A DNA stretch of 64,000 nucleotides from HT1-32 sp040219025 (GCA_040219025.1 JAVJTE010000029.1:1-64000); one strand, 5' to 3'. Counted from the stretch's first letter, positions 52,681 through 62,538 are shown. Notes: a model not told the origin generated them from the sequence alone. A program made the numbers and translations.

Positions 52681-52814
52681 TCCGGGTTATGGCGTTCAGT
52701 ATATTCTGACTCTCCCGACATCGGGCCGGGGCTGTTCATCGCGGCGGCTTTGGCGGATAGTGTGAGCTGCTGCCTTCGCGGCGCAGATGTCAGCTCCGGG
52801 GGGAGACGATCAGA

Positions 52815-55007
52815 ATGACCAGATGGATATTTGCTGCGCTGCTGGCCGGATTGCTGGGCTGGGCATCACCCGGTGCCAGCGCAGACCTTGCCGCAGCCAA
52901 TCCACCTGTAACCGAAGCTGATCTTGCACGGCTGTCCGATGCCGAATTGCGGGCGATTGTTGCCGGGAAACTGGCGACGCCTGATACGGTAGCGTCGCAT
53001 GGTTTCAATCCCGCAGACCTCGCCTACTCCCTGCAATCCGATTTCAGCCGCATCCGCGAACGGCTGGGTGATATATTGGGTGCTTATGGCGGGTTGCCGG
53101 ATGCATTCCGGCAGGCGGGGGATACCCTGTTCGGTGATCGTGAAGAAGGCGGCATGGCGTTGTTTCTGGTGGCTTTTGCTGCCGCGCTGCTGGGCGGTCT
53201 GGGGGTTGAATCTGTTGTCCGCCGGCGGGTTGCGGCAACCCGTGTCACCGCGATTCCGGCTGGTCTGACGCTCTGGCTCAAACTGCGCGCCCTCGGTGCT
53301 GTGCTGCTGCGGGACGGCCTGTTCATCCTGCTGTTTGCCGTGGTGGCCATCGTGATCTTTTTCATCATTGAAACCAGTGGATCGGTGGATCGCATCGCCT
53401 TTGCCTTTTACCTGTCGGCAATTGTCATCCTGCGGCTTGTTGCAAGCTTCAGCCGGTCATTTCTGGGCATCCGGTTGCCTGCCATGCGGATAACCTCGTT
53501 TGCGGATACCGAAGCTCTGGCCATTCATCGCGGTGTGCTGGTGTCGATGGCACTCGGGGCGTTCGGGTTTTTCACCTGCGCCCTGTTTGCCGTCATGGGC
53601 ATTCACGGGGATGTCCATTTACTGCTGCTGCTGATGGTTGGCACGGTGATGATGCTTGGCTTCTCGGTCGTCTTTGTGCTGGGACGCGGTGCCCTGCAAC
53701 GTGACCTCTCCGGCCCCGCCGCCTCACCCGGTCGCAGACGGTTTGCCCGGCTCTATCCCTGGTTGATGGCGGCTGGAATTCCGGTTCTCTGGGGCGTTCT
53801 CGTCGGGATGGCTACGCTGGGGGCAACGCCCCTGTTTGGTGCGGGGCTGTCGACCATCGCCATTCTGTCGATCTGGCCGATGTTCGATGCGGCGGCACAA
53901 CGTGAGGCTCACAGCCTGATCGGCTCGGGCGATGATGTCAGCCCCTCCGTCCTCCGGGTTCTGCGGATTGCTGTCGGTGTCGGGTCATTGTTCATTCTGC
54001 TCACCGGCTGGCGGTTCGATCTTCTCGGACGCACGGATGCGGTCGCCTCTGCTGTGGCGCGCGGAATGCTGGAAGTCGGTATTGTGCTGCTGGTGTCTTA
54101 CAGTCTCTGGCAGATGCTCAACATATGGGCGAACCGGAAAATTGCCGAAGAAGATGCCGCCCTGATCGACGAAGGACATGACAATGCTGAAATGGAGATC
54201 GGCGGGGCCGGGTTGTCGCGGATGCGTACTCTGTTGCCGTTGTTCAGGCGGGCCGGGCAGGTGACGATAGCGGTGATTGCCCTGATGATTGTCCTGTCAT
54301 CGATGGGCGTGAACATCGCCCCGGTACTCGCCGGGGCCGGCGTTGTCGGGCTTGCCATCGGTTTTGGCTCGCAAACCCTGGTTCGCGATATCGTCTCCGG
54401 TGCGTTCTTCCTGATGGATGATGCCTTCCGGCTTGGTGAGTATGTCGATCTGGGTGATGTGAAGGGATCGGTCGAGCGGATTGCAACCCGGTCCCTGCAA
54501 CTGCGCCACCATCGCGGGGCGCTGCATACCGTGCCGTTTGGCGAGATCACACGGCTGTCAAACTACAGTCGCGACTGGGCAATCATGAAGCTGCGTTTCC
54601 GGGTGGGCTTCGATACAGATCTGGAGCAGGCACGCAAAATCATCAAGAAGGTCGGAGCCAGCCTGATGGAGCATCCGGATGTGGGCGAGGATTTCATCCA
54701 GCCGTTCAAGTCGCAGGGTGTTGTGGAGGTTGATGATTACGGCCTCATCATCTCCACCAAGTTCATGTGCAAGCCCGGCAAGCAGTTCCTGATCCGTCGC
54801 CATGCCTATGCCGCGGTTCAGAAGGCATTCGCTGATAACGGCATCGACTTTGCCCGACCCGAAGTCAGGGTATCGGTTGAAAAGGGCGCGGATGAAAAAG
54901 CCGCCCCCGGCGACGGACAGCTGTCTGACGCCAGTGCAGCAGCCGCAGCAACTGCCGTCGCAAAGGCTGCCCGGCAAAAACAGACGACAGGGACATCCGA
55001 CGGCTGA
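52815..55007 (+). CDS. Large MscS-family mechanosensitive channel
   Basis: A 730-residue protein: signal peptide (ending GASA, about 1-23), a periplasmic segment, then about ten helices and the MscS core. The pore helix and following beta domain read VGLAIGFGSQTLVRDIVSGAF and FLMDDAFRLGEYVDLGDVKG, the MscS signature. The larger N-terminal portion is like MscK/YnaI-type channels. Its C-terminal tail is alanine-rich and low complexity. It would release solutes on hypo-osmotic shock. It stands 134 bp from the RND gene; the intervening DNA shows nothing notable. Confidence 0.9.
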   Translation: MTRWIFAALLAGLLGWASPGASADLAAANPPVTEADLARLSDAELRAIVAGKLATPDTVASHGFNPADLAYSLQSDFSRIRERLGDILGAYGGLPDAFRQAGDTLFGDREEGGMALFLVAFAAALLGGLGVESVVRRRVAATRVTAIPAGLTLWLKLRALGAVLLRDGLFILLFAVVAIVIFFIIETSGSVDRIAFAFYLSAIVILRLVASFSRSFLGIRLPAMRITSFADTEALAIHRGVLVSMALGAFGFFTCALFAVMGIHGDVHLLLLLMVGTVMMLGFSVVFVLGRGALQRDLSGPAASPGRRRFARLYPWLMAAGIPVLWGVLVGMATLGATPLFGAGLSTIAILSIWPMFDAAAQREAHSLIGSGDDVSPSVLRVLRIAVGVGSLFILLTGWRFDLLGRTDAVASAVARGMLEVGIVLLVSYSLWQMLNIWANRKIAEEDAALIDEGHDNAEMEIGGAGLSRMRTLLPLFRRAGQVTIAVIALMIVLSSMGVNIAPVLAGAGVVGLAIGFGSQTLVRDIVSGAFFLMDDAFRLGEYVDLGDVKGSVERIATRSLQLRHHRGALHTVPFGEITRLSNYSRDWAIMKLRFRVGFDTDLEQARKIIKKVGASLMEHPDVGEDFIQPFKSQGVVEVDDYGLIISTKFMCKPGKQFLIRRHAYAAVQKAFADNGIDFARPEVRVSVEKGADEKAAPGDGQLSDASAAAAATAVAKAARQKQTTGTSDG

Positions 55008-55082
55008 AAACGGCGTTTCTGCTTTGTATTTTGTCGCCGGATCACCAGATCAGTCCTCAGGTCATCAACCGGACAATCCACC

Positions 55083-55664
55083 GTGGCACAGGTCAACAGC
55101 CTTATTCTTGAATACGGGACGCTGGTCTACATCCTGCTGTTTGCCTATTGCGCCCTGAAGAGCGGTGCTCTGCCCCTGTTTGCCGGACTGGTGGCGACTT
55201 ACGGATCGCTTGATGTGATGATTGTCGCCGCCGTCACCCTGGCCGGCGGATATCTCGGTGATGAGGTCCGGTTCTTTGTCGCCCGTCGTTATGGCGTCGG
55301 CTTCATGCAGCGACGGGAGGGGTTGCAGCGATTGATGACGAGAGCCCGGTTGCTGATGCAGCGATATGGCGCAGCCTATATCTTTCTCTACCGCTATCCG
55401 AAAGGCATGCGGACAATCGGCGCACTTCCGGTCGGGCTGGGGGACATGCAATGGCGGTATTTCACACTGCTCAATCTGGCCTCGGCCACACTCTGGTGCC
55501 TGTTACTGGTGGGGGGTGGTTATCTTTTCGGCAGTACCATAGAGCAGGCGGTTGCGTCCGGCTGGGGGGCGGCCAGTATCCTGCTGCTGATCGGCTTCCT
55601 CGGCCTGTCCTGGCTTGGCTGGCGACAGATAAGACATCTTGAGAAACCCGGAGGGGCTGTTTGA
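55083..55664 (+). CDS. DedA-family membrane protein
   Basis: A 193-residue protein with four or five helices. The DedA/SNARE-associated domain is indicated by GGYLGDEVRFFVARRYG, then FLYRYPKGMRTIGALPVGLG. Family members flip lipid carriers such as undecaprenyl phosphate or phosphatidylethanolamine. The start is GTG at 55083. It is convergent with the thioesterase gene 12 bp away. Confidence 0.88.
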   Translation: MAQVNSLILEYGTLVYILLFAYCALKSGALPLFAGLVATYGSLDVMIVAAVTLAGGYLGDEVRFFVARRYGVGFMQRREGLQRLMTRARLLMQRYGAAYIFLYRYPKGMRTIGALPVGLGDMQWRYFTLLNLASATLWCLLLVGGGYLFGSTIEQAVASGWGAASILLLIGFLGLSWLGWRQIRHLEKPGGAV

Positions 55665-55676
55665 AGGCTGTTGCCG

Positions 55677-56066
55677 CTATTTCTTCGGCAGCTGTCTTGG
55701 CCGGCCGTTCTCATCAATGGCGACGAAGGTGAACTGCCCCTCCGTCACCTTTTCGCGGTCCGGGCCTTCCGGTCCCCGCAATACCCAGGCTTCGATCCGG
55801 TAGGTCAGCGATGTATTCCCCTCACGGATCAGATCGGCGTAACAGCACAGCACATCCCCAACCCTGACAGGCCGGTAGAAGGTCATGCCGTCAACCGCAA
55901 TGGTGGCGACGCGGCCATGGGCCTTGCGCCAGGCTGTGGTGCCGCCGGCAAGATCCATCTGGGCCAGCAGCCAGCCGCCGAAGATGTCGCCGGACGGATT
56001 GGTGTCAGCCGGCATTGCGATGGTCCGGATGGCCAGTTCGCCACGGGGAATGTCGTTATCGCTCAT
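55677..56066 (-). CDS. Acyl-CoA thioesterase, YciA-like hotdog protein
   Basis: A 129-residue hotdog-fold thioesterase that hydrolyses acyl-CoA. The catalytic aspartate region is PADTNPSGDIFGGWLLAQMD, and the rest of the helix and strands (AVDGMTFYRPVRVGDVL) fit YciA. It is divergent from parE over about 90 bp. Confidence 0.92.
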   Translation of the reverse strand: MSDNDIPRGELAIRTIAMPADTNPSGDIFGGWLLAQMDLAGGTTAWRKAHGRVATIAVDGMTFYRPVRVGDVLCCYADLIREGNTSLTYRIEAWVLRGPEGPDREKVTEGQFTFVAIDENGRPRQLPKK

Positions 56067-56122
56067 CGCCGATGATCCACAAGATATTGGTGATTGCTGT
56101 CAACTATACTACAGCATGAAGC

Positions 56123-56156
56123 TTGCGCCTGTTCACGGCAAATCTATAATGCGGGC
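56123..56156 (+). promoter_or_regulatory. parE promoter, possibly giving a leaderless mRNA
   Basis: TTGCGC (56123-56128), a 16-nt spacer and a perfect TATAAT (56145-56150). The expected start, 7 nt after the -10, is 56157, the A of the parE ATG. No Shine-Dalgarno sequence lies before this ATG, which agrees with leaderless translation. Confidence 0.6.
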
Positions 56157-58145
56157 ATGGCAGATCTGTTTAATTCACCCGCTTCAGCGGCAATCGACCC
56201 GGGCTATTCAGCCAAGGATATCGAGGTTCTTGAGGGGCTGGAGCCGGTGCGCCGGCGTCCCGGCATGTATATTGGCGGCACCGATGAACGGGCGCTGCAT
56301 CATCTTGCTGCCGAAGTCCTCGATAACGCGATGGATGAAGCTGTTGCGGGTCATGCCAGCCGGATCGAATTCGAGCTGGCGGCGGGCGATCTGCTGACGG
56401 TACGTGATAACGGGCGGGGCATTCCCATCGACCCGCATCCGAAGTTCACCGACAAGTCGGCGCTGGAAGTGATTCTGACCACCCTGCATTCGGGGGGTAA
56501 GTTTTCCAACAAGGTCTATGAGACATCGGGTGGCCTGCACGGGGTTGGTATCTCGGTCGTCAATGCGCTTTCGGACAATCTGGAGGTCGAGATTGCCCGC
56601 GATAAAAGGCTGTGGCGCCAGACCTACAGCAAGGGGCATCCGACATCGGAACTGAAAGATGTCGGGGCGGTCAGCAACCGCCGGGGGACGGCCGTCACTT
56701 TCCATCCGGATCCGGAAATCTTCGGTGCGCGGGCAGGGTTCAAACCGTCGCTGCTGTACAAGCTGGCCCGCTCGAAAGCCTATCTCTACAAGGGTGTGGA
56801 AATTCGCTGGCGCTGTGCAGCCGAGCTGATCAGGGACGGTGACGAGACGCCGGAAACGGCGGTTCTGCATTTTCCGGGCGGGCTCGGCGATTATCTTGAG
56901 GAAGTGCTGAAGGGTCGCAAGACGGTAACGCCTGTGATGTTCGCCGGGCATGCCGATTTTCCCGACAGGCAGGGGCGCTGTGAATGGGCGGTGGCCTGGC
57001 CGATGGATGATGAGGGATTCTTCAACAGCTACTGCAACACGATTCCGACACCGGAAGGCGGTACCCATGAATCCGGCATTCGCACGGCATTGCTGCGCGG
57101 GCTGAAGGGTTATGGCGAGCTGATCGGTAACAAGCAGGCCGCCAAGATCATGGCAGAAGACGTGGTTGGCGGCGCCTGCGGTATGCTGTCCGCGTTTGTT
57201 CCCGATCCGCAGTTTCAGGGCCAGACCAAGGACAAGCTGACATCGGCCTCTGCCACACGGCTGGTCGAGATGGCGGTGAAGGATCATTTCGATCACTGGC
57301 TGTCGGCGGATGGTGACTCAGCAAAGGCCTTGCTGGACCGGGCGATTGAAAGCGCCGATATGCGCCGCCGCCGGAAAGAGGCGAAAGAGATGAAGCGCCA
57401 GTCTGCCACCCGGCGGCTGCGGCTTCCCGGCAAGCTGGCGGACTGCACCCGCTCGGTGTCCGATGGTACTGAAATCTTCCTGGTTGAGGGTGACTCAGCT
57501 GGCGGCTCTGCCAAGCAGGCGCGGGACCGGGCAACCCAGGCGGTGCTGCCGCTGCGAGGCAAAATCCTCAACGTCGCCAGTGCGACCCGTGACAAGCTGA
57601 AGGGCAATCAGGAACTCAAGGATCTGATTGAAGCTCTCGGCTGTGGTGCGGGGGCGGATTATGACGAAGAACGGCTTCGGTATGAAAAAGTCATCATCCT
57701 GACGGATGCCGATGTTGATGGTGCGCATATCGCTTCCCTGCTGATGACCTTCTTCTACAAGGAACTGCCGGCGCTGATCGAGAACGGGCATCTGTATCTC
57801 GGCATGCCGCCGCTCTACCGTCTGGTGCAGGGATCAAAATCGATCTACGCCCGCGACGATGCCCACAAGGATGAACTGATGTCGAACGGCACCTTCCGGA
57901 GCAACGGGAAGATTGAAATCAGCCGGTTCAAGGGACTGGGTGAAATGCCGCCGCCGCAGCTTCGCGAGACGACCATGAACAAGGCCACGCGCCAGTTGCT
58001 GAAGGTCAATGTGCCGACAACGGATGACCGGTCGGCGCAGCGTGATACCGAACAGCTGGTTGATGACCTGATGGGACGGAACCCTGAAAAACGGTTCAAT
58101 TTCATTCAGGACCGCGCCCGTTTCGTTGAGGATATCGATATCTGA
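56157..58145 (+). CDS. parE: DNA topoisomerase IV subunit B
   Basis: A 662-residue GHKL ATPase subunit that decatenates chromosomes together with ParC. ATPase motifs are EVLDNAMDEA, DNGRGIP and GGLHGVGISVVNALS; the TOPRIM motifs are EGDSAGGSAKQARDRATQAVLPLRG (split EGDSAGGSA) and DADVDGAHI. The compact size without the long insertion distinguishes it from GyrB. ATG 56157 lies just before the conserved start (YSAKDIEVLEGLEPVR); the open frame extends upstream without support. Confidence 0.95.
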   Translation: MADLFNSPASAAIDPGYSAKDIEVLEGLEPVRRRPGMYIGGTDERALHHLAAEVLDNAMDEAVAGHASRIEFELAAGDLLTVRDNGRGIPIDPHPKFTDKSALEVILTTLHSGGKFSNKVYETSGGLHGVGISVVNALSDNLEVEIARDKRLWRQTYSKGHPTSELKDVGAVSNRRGTAVTFHPDPEIFGARAGFKPSLLYKLARSKAYLYKGVEIRWRCAAELIRDGDETPETAVLHFPGGLGDYLEEVLKGRKTVTPVMFAGHADFPDRQGRCEWAVAWPMDDEGFFNSYCNTIPTPEGGTHESGIRTALLRGLKGYGELIGNKQAAKIMAEDVVGGACGMLSAFVPDPQFQGQTKDKLTSASATRLVEMAVKDHFDHWLSADGDSAKALLDRAIESADMRRRRKEAKEMKRQSATRRLRLPGKLADCTRSVSDGTEIFLVEGDSAGGSAKQARDRATQAVLPLRGKILNVASATRDKLKGNQELKDLIEALGCGAGADYDEERLRYEKVIILTDADVDGAHIASLLMTFFYKELPALIENGHLYLGMPPLYRLVQGSKSIYARDDAHKDELMSNGTFRSNGKIEISRFKGLGEMPPPQLRETTMNKATRQLLKVNVPTTDDRSAQRDTEQLVDDLMGRNPEKRFNFIQDRARFVEDIDI

Positions 58146-58223
58146 CCGGGACGCGGGTTCGACATTGTCTCGCCATTTTCTGATGGTCATAGTGTTACCG
58201 ATCAAACTTGTCGGATACTGGTG

Positions 58224-58772
58224 ATGAAGGTTTTTGCGATGCTGTCCTGCCTGCTGATGCTGGCGGGGTGCAACCGGTCGGTCGGGGATGTCTATCAGCC
58301 CGGGGTGCCATCTGCGGTTGGGCTGGTCGCCGGACAGGGCGATATGCCTGTCGTGATTTCAGGTCGCTTCTATGAGATGCCTCAAACTGAATTCGACAGC
58401 CTGATTACAGACATGATGTATGGCAGGAATGCGGGCCCACTGGTCCGCTTCACCACCAGTCCGAAACCCGGATCGACGGAGAATTATTCGGTGCGGATGC
58501 TGTTTGGTGCGCCTGACAATTTCGGTCATTCCATGATGTGTAATCCGGAATCAGTGCCGTCACCGGAACCGCTGTCATCGAAAATGATCGTCACAGCTGC
58601 ATTCTGTTACAAGGATCGGATGGAATCCGGTGCTACGGGTATTTTCTATCCGGAGGACGGAACTGATCGGGCAGGGCTGAAACGGCTGATCCACGGCATG
58701 ATGACAACAATGTTTCCGCTGTTTGATCCGTTCAGTGACGGCGGATGCGGTGGCAGCATCATCGATTGCTGA
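58224..58772 (+). CDS. Predicted lipoprotein of unknown function
   Basis: A 182-residue protein with a lipoprotein signal (MKVFAMLSCLLMLAGC; Cys16). No domain is recognised; the mature part is mixed and ends GGCGGSIIDC, with extra cysteines that could form disulfides. The ATG at 58224 follows a GTG one codon upstream. It stands alone between parE and the TrpB-like gene. Probably an outer-membrane-anchored protein; function unknown. Confidence 0.75.
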   Translation: MKVFAMLSCLLMLAGCNRSVGDVYQPGVPSAVGLVAGQGDMPVVISGRFYEMPQTEFDSLITDMMYGRNAGPLVRFTTSPKPGSTENYSVRMLFGAPDNFGHSMMCNPESVPSPEPLSSKMIVTAAFCYKDRMESGATGIFYPEDGTDRAGLKRLIHGMMTTMFPLFDPFSDGGCGGSIIDC

Positions 58773-58859
58773 ATTCCAACTGCGGCATTGTTCGTTCACA
58801 AATGAATGGTCTAGGATGCTGACCGACAGAGAGAACTGACAAAAAACAAGGGGAGCCAG

Positions 58860-60233
58860 ATGTCAGATACCGTGAAGTATTTCCTTGAAGAAAGCAGGAT
58901 GCCAAAGACCTGGTACAACCTGCAGGCGGATCTGCCGGAGCCACTGGCGCCTGTGCTGCATCCCGGAACCGGCCAGCCGATTGGTCCGGATGATCTGGCC
59001 CCGCTGTTTCCGATGGCCCTGATCGGGCAGGAAGTCTCCACCGAACGGGATATCGAAATTCCGGAGCCGGTCCGTGAAATCTATCGGCAATGGCGCCCGT
59101 CTCCGCTGTACCGGGCCCGGAAGCTGGAAAAGGCACTCGGTACGCCGGCGAAGATCTATTACAAGTACGAGGGTGTCAGCCCGTCCGGTAGTCACAAACC
59201 GAATACTTCCGTACCGCAGGCTTTCTATAACAAGGAAGCGGGCATCAAGCGGATCACCACCGAGACCGGAGCCGGTCAGTGGGGATCGTCGCTGGCCTTT
59301 GCCGGATCGCTGTTCGGTATCGAAATCGACGTCTATATGGTGAAGGTGAGTTTCCAGCAGAAGCCTTATCGCAAGGCCCTCATGGAAACCTATGGCGCAC
59401 GCTGCGTCGCCAGCCCGTCGGAAGAAACAGCCTCTGGCCGGGCCGTGCTGGCGCAGTTCCCGGACAGCACCGGCAGCCTTGGTATCGCCATCTCTGAAGC
59501 TGTGGAAATGGCGGCACAGCGTGATGACACCAAATATGCGCTGGGCTCGGTGCTGAACCATGTGCTGATGCATCAGACGATCATCGGTATGGAAGCGATC
59601 GACCAGCTGGAAATGGCTGACGATTATCCCGATGTTATCGTTGGCTGCACCGGCGGCGGCAGTAACTTTGCGGGTATCGTCTTCCCGTTCCTTGGCCAGA
59701 AGCTGCAGGGCAAGGCAGCCAAACAGACCCGCTATGTCGCGGTTGAGCCGGCGGCCTGTCCGACGCTGACCCGCGGCAAGTTTGCCTATGATTACGGTGA
59801 CCTCGCCAAGCTGACGCCGATGGTCAAGATGCATACTCTCGGCAGCTCGTTCGTTCCGCCGGGCTTCCATGCCGGCGGTCTGCGCTATCACGGCATGGCG
59901 CCGCTGATCAGTCATATTGCGGACCTCGGCCTGATCGAGTCCGTGGCCCTGAAGCAGGTCGGATGTTTTGAAGCGGGTGTACAGTTTGCCCGTGCGGAGG
60001 GCATCCTGCCGGCACCGGAAGCGACCCACGCGGTCAAGGGTGCCATTGACGAGGCGCTGCGCTGCAAGCGGGAAGGCAAGGCCGAGACAATCCTGTTCAA
60101 TCTGTGTGGCCACGGGCATTTCGACATGCAGGCCTACATGGATTTCTTCGCCGGCAAACTGACAGATCAGGTCTATGACGAGGCTGAACTCGCCATGGCA
60201 CTGGCCGGTCTGCCGTCGGTCGCTGCCGAATAA
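58860..60233 (+). CDS. TrpB-like PLP-dependent enzyme (TrpB2 type)
   Basis: A 457-residue PLP enzyme of the TIGR01415 (TrpB2) group. The PLP lysine is Lys113 in SGSHKPN, the indole-site region is TETGAGQWGSS, and the phosphate loop is GCTGGGSNF. TrpB2 proteins are longer than canonical TrpB and may use phosphoserine or salvage indole. No trpA or other trp genes adjoin it, so it is not part of a trp operon. An AAGGGGAG ribosome site precedes the ATG. Confidence 0.9.
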   Translation: MSDTVKYFLEESRMPKTWYNLQADLPEPLAPVLHPGTGQPIGPDDLAPLFPMALIGQEVSTERDIEIPEPVREIYRQWRPSPLYRARKLEKALGTPAKIYYKYEGVSPSGSHKPNTSVPQAFYNKEAGIKRITTETGAGQWGSSLAFAGSLFGIEIDVYMVKVSFQQKPYRKALMETYGARCVASPSEETASGRAVLAQFPDSTGSLGIAISEAVEMAAQRDDTKYALGSVLNHVLMHQTIIGMEAIDQLEMADDYPDVIVGCTGGGSNFAGIVFPFLGQKLQGKAAKQTRYVAVEPAACPTLTRGKFAYDYGDLAKLTPMVKMHTLGSSFVPPGFHAGGLRYHGMAPLISHIADLGLIESVALKQVGCFEAGVQFARAEGILPAPEATHAVKGAIDEALRCKREGKAETILFNLCGHGHFDMQAYMDFFAGKLTDQVYDEAELAMALAGLPSVAAE

Positions 60234-60305
60234 ACTGGTGATGACTTCTGAGCCGTGCCGATATCCACCGGCACGGCTCAGCACAGTTTCAGAAGAGGCC
60301 GGGAA

Positions 60306-61094
60306 ATGCCGGATAGCAGTGCAGAGCTGAATACGGGGCAGGGAAGCATCGACCCCGATGAATGGGCGGTCCGGGTCGACCTTGCGGCCTGTTACCGGCT
60401 GATCGATCATTTCGGCCTGACCGACCTGATCTATAATCATATTACGGCGCGGGTTCCCGGTCAGGGAGAGGCGTTCCTGATCAACCCCTATGGCCTGCGT
60501 TATGACGAGATCAGGGCGTCAAACCTGGTGAAGGTCGATCTCGACGGCAAGCTGCTCGCCCCGTCGCCCTATCCGATCAACCCCGCCGGATATACAATTC
60601 ACAGCGCCATTCATGCGGCCCGCCATGATGTGTTCTGTGTAGTTCATACACATTCTGCGGCAGGCTCTGCCGTCTCCTGCCTGAAAGACGGCTTCATGCC
60701 GCTGACCCAGGCCGGGCTGCAGTTCCATAACCGGCTGGCCTACCATGATTATGAAGGCATTGCGCTGGACCTGGCAGAGCGTGAACGGCTGGTTGCCGAC
60801 TTCGGTAATCACCATTCGATGATTCTCCGCAATCATGGCCTGCTGACCACCGGCACCACCATCGCCGAGGCGTTCAAGCGGATTTACTATCTGGAGCAGG
60901 CCTGCCAGTTGCAGATGCAGGTGCTGGCCAGTGGCCGGGAAATTGTCCAGCCGTCGGAAGAGGTGATGGAACGCACGGCACGGCAGTTTGAAGGGGGCGG
61001 GGCCTCATCTGTAATGGGCACAGGCAGGAAGGTCAGTGCCTGGGATGCCTATCTCCGCCTGCTTGATGACAGGTCGCCGGATTACCGGACCTGA
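60306..61094 (+). CDS. Class II aldolase/adducin-family protein
   Basis: A 262-residue zinc-binding aldolase-fold protein. Metal ligands appear in VVHTHSAAG and ILRNHGLL; the N-terminal LIYNHITARVPG block is typical of adducin-head proteins. Family members are aldolases, epimerases or decarboxylases. The ATG at 60306 is preferred over an in-frame ATG 17 codons upstream. It is 72 bp after the TrpB-like gene and may share its transcript. Substrate unknown. Confidence 0.88.
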   Translation: MPDSSAELNTGQGSIDPDEWAVRVDLAACYRLIDHFGLTDLIYNHITARVPGQGEAFLINPYGLRYDEIRASNLVKVDLDGKLLAPSPYPINPAGYTIHSAIHAARHDVFCVVHTHSAAGSAVSCLKDGFMPLTQAGLQFHNRLAYHDYEGIALDLAERERLVADFGNHHSMILRNHGLLTTGTTIAEAFKRIYYLEQACQLQMQVLASGREIVQPSEEVMERTARQFEGGGASSVMGTGRKVSAWDAYLRLLDDRSPDYRT

Positions 61095-61097
61095 CAG

Positions 61098-61298
61098 ATG
61101 GCCAGGCTGGAGGCTTGTCCGACCTGCAACAAGTCGATCTCCGGGGATGCCTCTGTCTGCCCGAAATGCGGTGAGCCGCTGGCCGAAGGCTGGGGCGCGG
61201 TCCAGGCCGGACAGCGCCGGAGGGGATATCTCGGTGGTCTGGCGGTTATCGTTATTTTATGGCTGGCCTGGGATTACATCCTTCCCTTGTTTGAATAG
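61098..61298 (+). CDS. Small zinc-ribbon membrane protein
   Basis: A 66-residue protein with an N-terminal zinc ribbon (CPTC...CPKCG; cysteines at 8, 11, 21, 24) and one C-terminal transmembrane helix (residues about 45-64). The start is 3 bp after the aldolase stop, implying co-translation. Proteins with a zinc ribbon plus one helix are common and usually uncharacterised. Confidence 0.8.
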   Translation: MARLEACPTCNKSISGDASVCPKCGEPLAEGWGAVQAGQRRRGYLGGLAVIVILWLAWDYILPLFE

Positions 61299-61416
61299 GG
61301 CATGCCCCCGTTTCAGTCGGCTCGTCCGGTAACTGACAATAGCCGCACAAGCGCCGGATAGTTTATGCCGGAGCCAGCGGGTTACCTTTCAGCATCACTG
61401 TTGCCCGGAGGCTTTC

Positions 61417-62316
61417 ATGACAACACGCGACTGGATGCTGATCGCCTTTCTCTCGCTTATCTGGGGCGGATCATTCTTTTTTGCGGAAGTGGCGCTGCTC
61501 GCCTATGGCCCGCTGACGGTTGTCGCCCTCCGGGTCTCGCTGGCTGCGGCCATTCTGCTGGTCATTCTTCGGGTGACGGGCAAGGCACTGCCCCGGGGCT
61601 GGGGGATATGGGGGGCGCTCGCTGTTATGGGGCTGCTCAACAATGTCTTCCCGTTCAGCCTCATCGTCTGGGGACAGGTGCATGTCACCAGCAGCATCGC
61701 CTCGATCTTTAATGCAACCACACCTTTGTTCACGGTCTTCGTCGCTCATCTGCTGACAACCGACGAACGGATGACGGTCAACAAGCTGGTCGGGGTTCTG
61801 CTGGGGATTGCCGGGGTGGTTGTGATGATTGGTCCATCGGCGCTGGCCGGTTTTGATATGGCGAATGCCGGGCAGGTGGCGGTTCTTGGCGGCGCCCTGT
61901 CCTATGCCTTTGCCAGCATATGGGGGCGGCGGCTGAAAGGGCTGACGCCGATGGTCGCTGCAGCGGGCATGTTATTGATGGCGTCTGTCGTCATGATCCC
62001 TGCGGCTCTGCTGGCCGAACAGCCGCTGGAGGTGGTGCCGTCGCCATCTGTCATCGCCTCGGTGATCGGCCTGGCGAGTGTATCGACAGCACTGGCCTAT
62101 CTGATCTATTTCCGGCTGCTGGCCACCGCCGGATCAACCAACCTGATGCTGGTAACCCTGCTGATTCCGATCAGCGCCATGGCGCTGGGCATCAGCTTTC
62201 TGGATGAAACGCCGGGTGCATATGCCTACGCCGGAATGCTGCTGATCTTTGCCGGCCTGATATCGGTCGACGGCAGGCTCTATCGCAAGTTCCGGGGCGC
62301 GGGCCCGACGGTCTGA
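61417..62316 (+). CDS. EamA/DMT-family transporter
   Basis: A 299-residue ten-helix exporter of the EamA family with two repeated halves (first SLIWGGSFFFAEVAL; second ALSYAFASIWGRR). It is a paralogue in family, not in close sequence, of the gene at 15271. Substrate not readable; amino acids or their derivatives are typical. Confidence 0.88.
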   Translation: MTTRDWMLIAFLSLIWGGSFFFAEVALLAYGPLTVVALRVSLAAAILLVILRVTGKALPRGWGIWGALAVMGLLNNVFPFSLIVWGQVHVTSSIASIFNATTPLFTVFVAHLLTTDERMTVNKLVGVLLGIAGVVVMIGPSALAGFDMANAGQVAVLGGALSYAFASIWGRRLKGLTPMVAAAGMLLMASVVMIPAALLAEQPLEVVPSPSVIASVIGLASVSTALAYLIYFRLLATAGSTNLMLVTLLIPISAMALGISFLDETPGAYAYAGMLLIFAGLISVDGRLYRKFRGAGPTV

Positions 62317-62319
62317 ATG

Positions 62320-62538
62320 TCAGGCGGCTTCTCGGCCGCTCCGCTCGACCTGCTTGAACAGGCGATTGTCGCGCAATGCGGAAATCGAGATCAGTCTGCG
62401 GTCTGACGGATCACTCATCAGGCAGACCCGGGCATGGGGCTGTTCCTTGCGCGGCGTGAACAGTTCCACTACCTGCCAGACGAAATGAGTTGCATCGTTG
62501 CGCTGATAGAAGTCGCCAATCTGAACTGGATTACTCAC
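62320..62538 (-). CDS. Conserved small hypothetical protein
   Basis: A 72-residue protein that looks like a compact beta-barrel (VQIGDFYQR..., HFVWQVVELF, ARVCLMSD, RRLISISAL). The start is GTG at 62538, with a GGAGGG ribosome site 7 nt upstream; the longer frame from 62553 would overlap that site. No named domain. It is convergent with the EamA gene, with 3 bp between their ends. It is supported by the strong ribosome site and the protein-like sequence. Confidence 0.65.
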   Translation of the reverse strand: MSNPVQIGDFYQRNDATHFVWQVVELFTPRKEQPHARVCLMSDPSDRRLISISALRDNRLFKQVERSGREAA

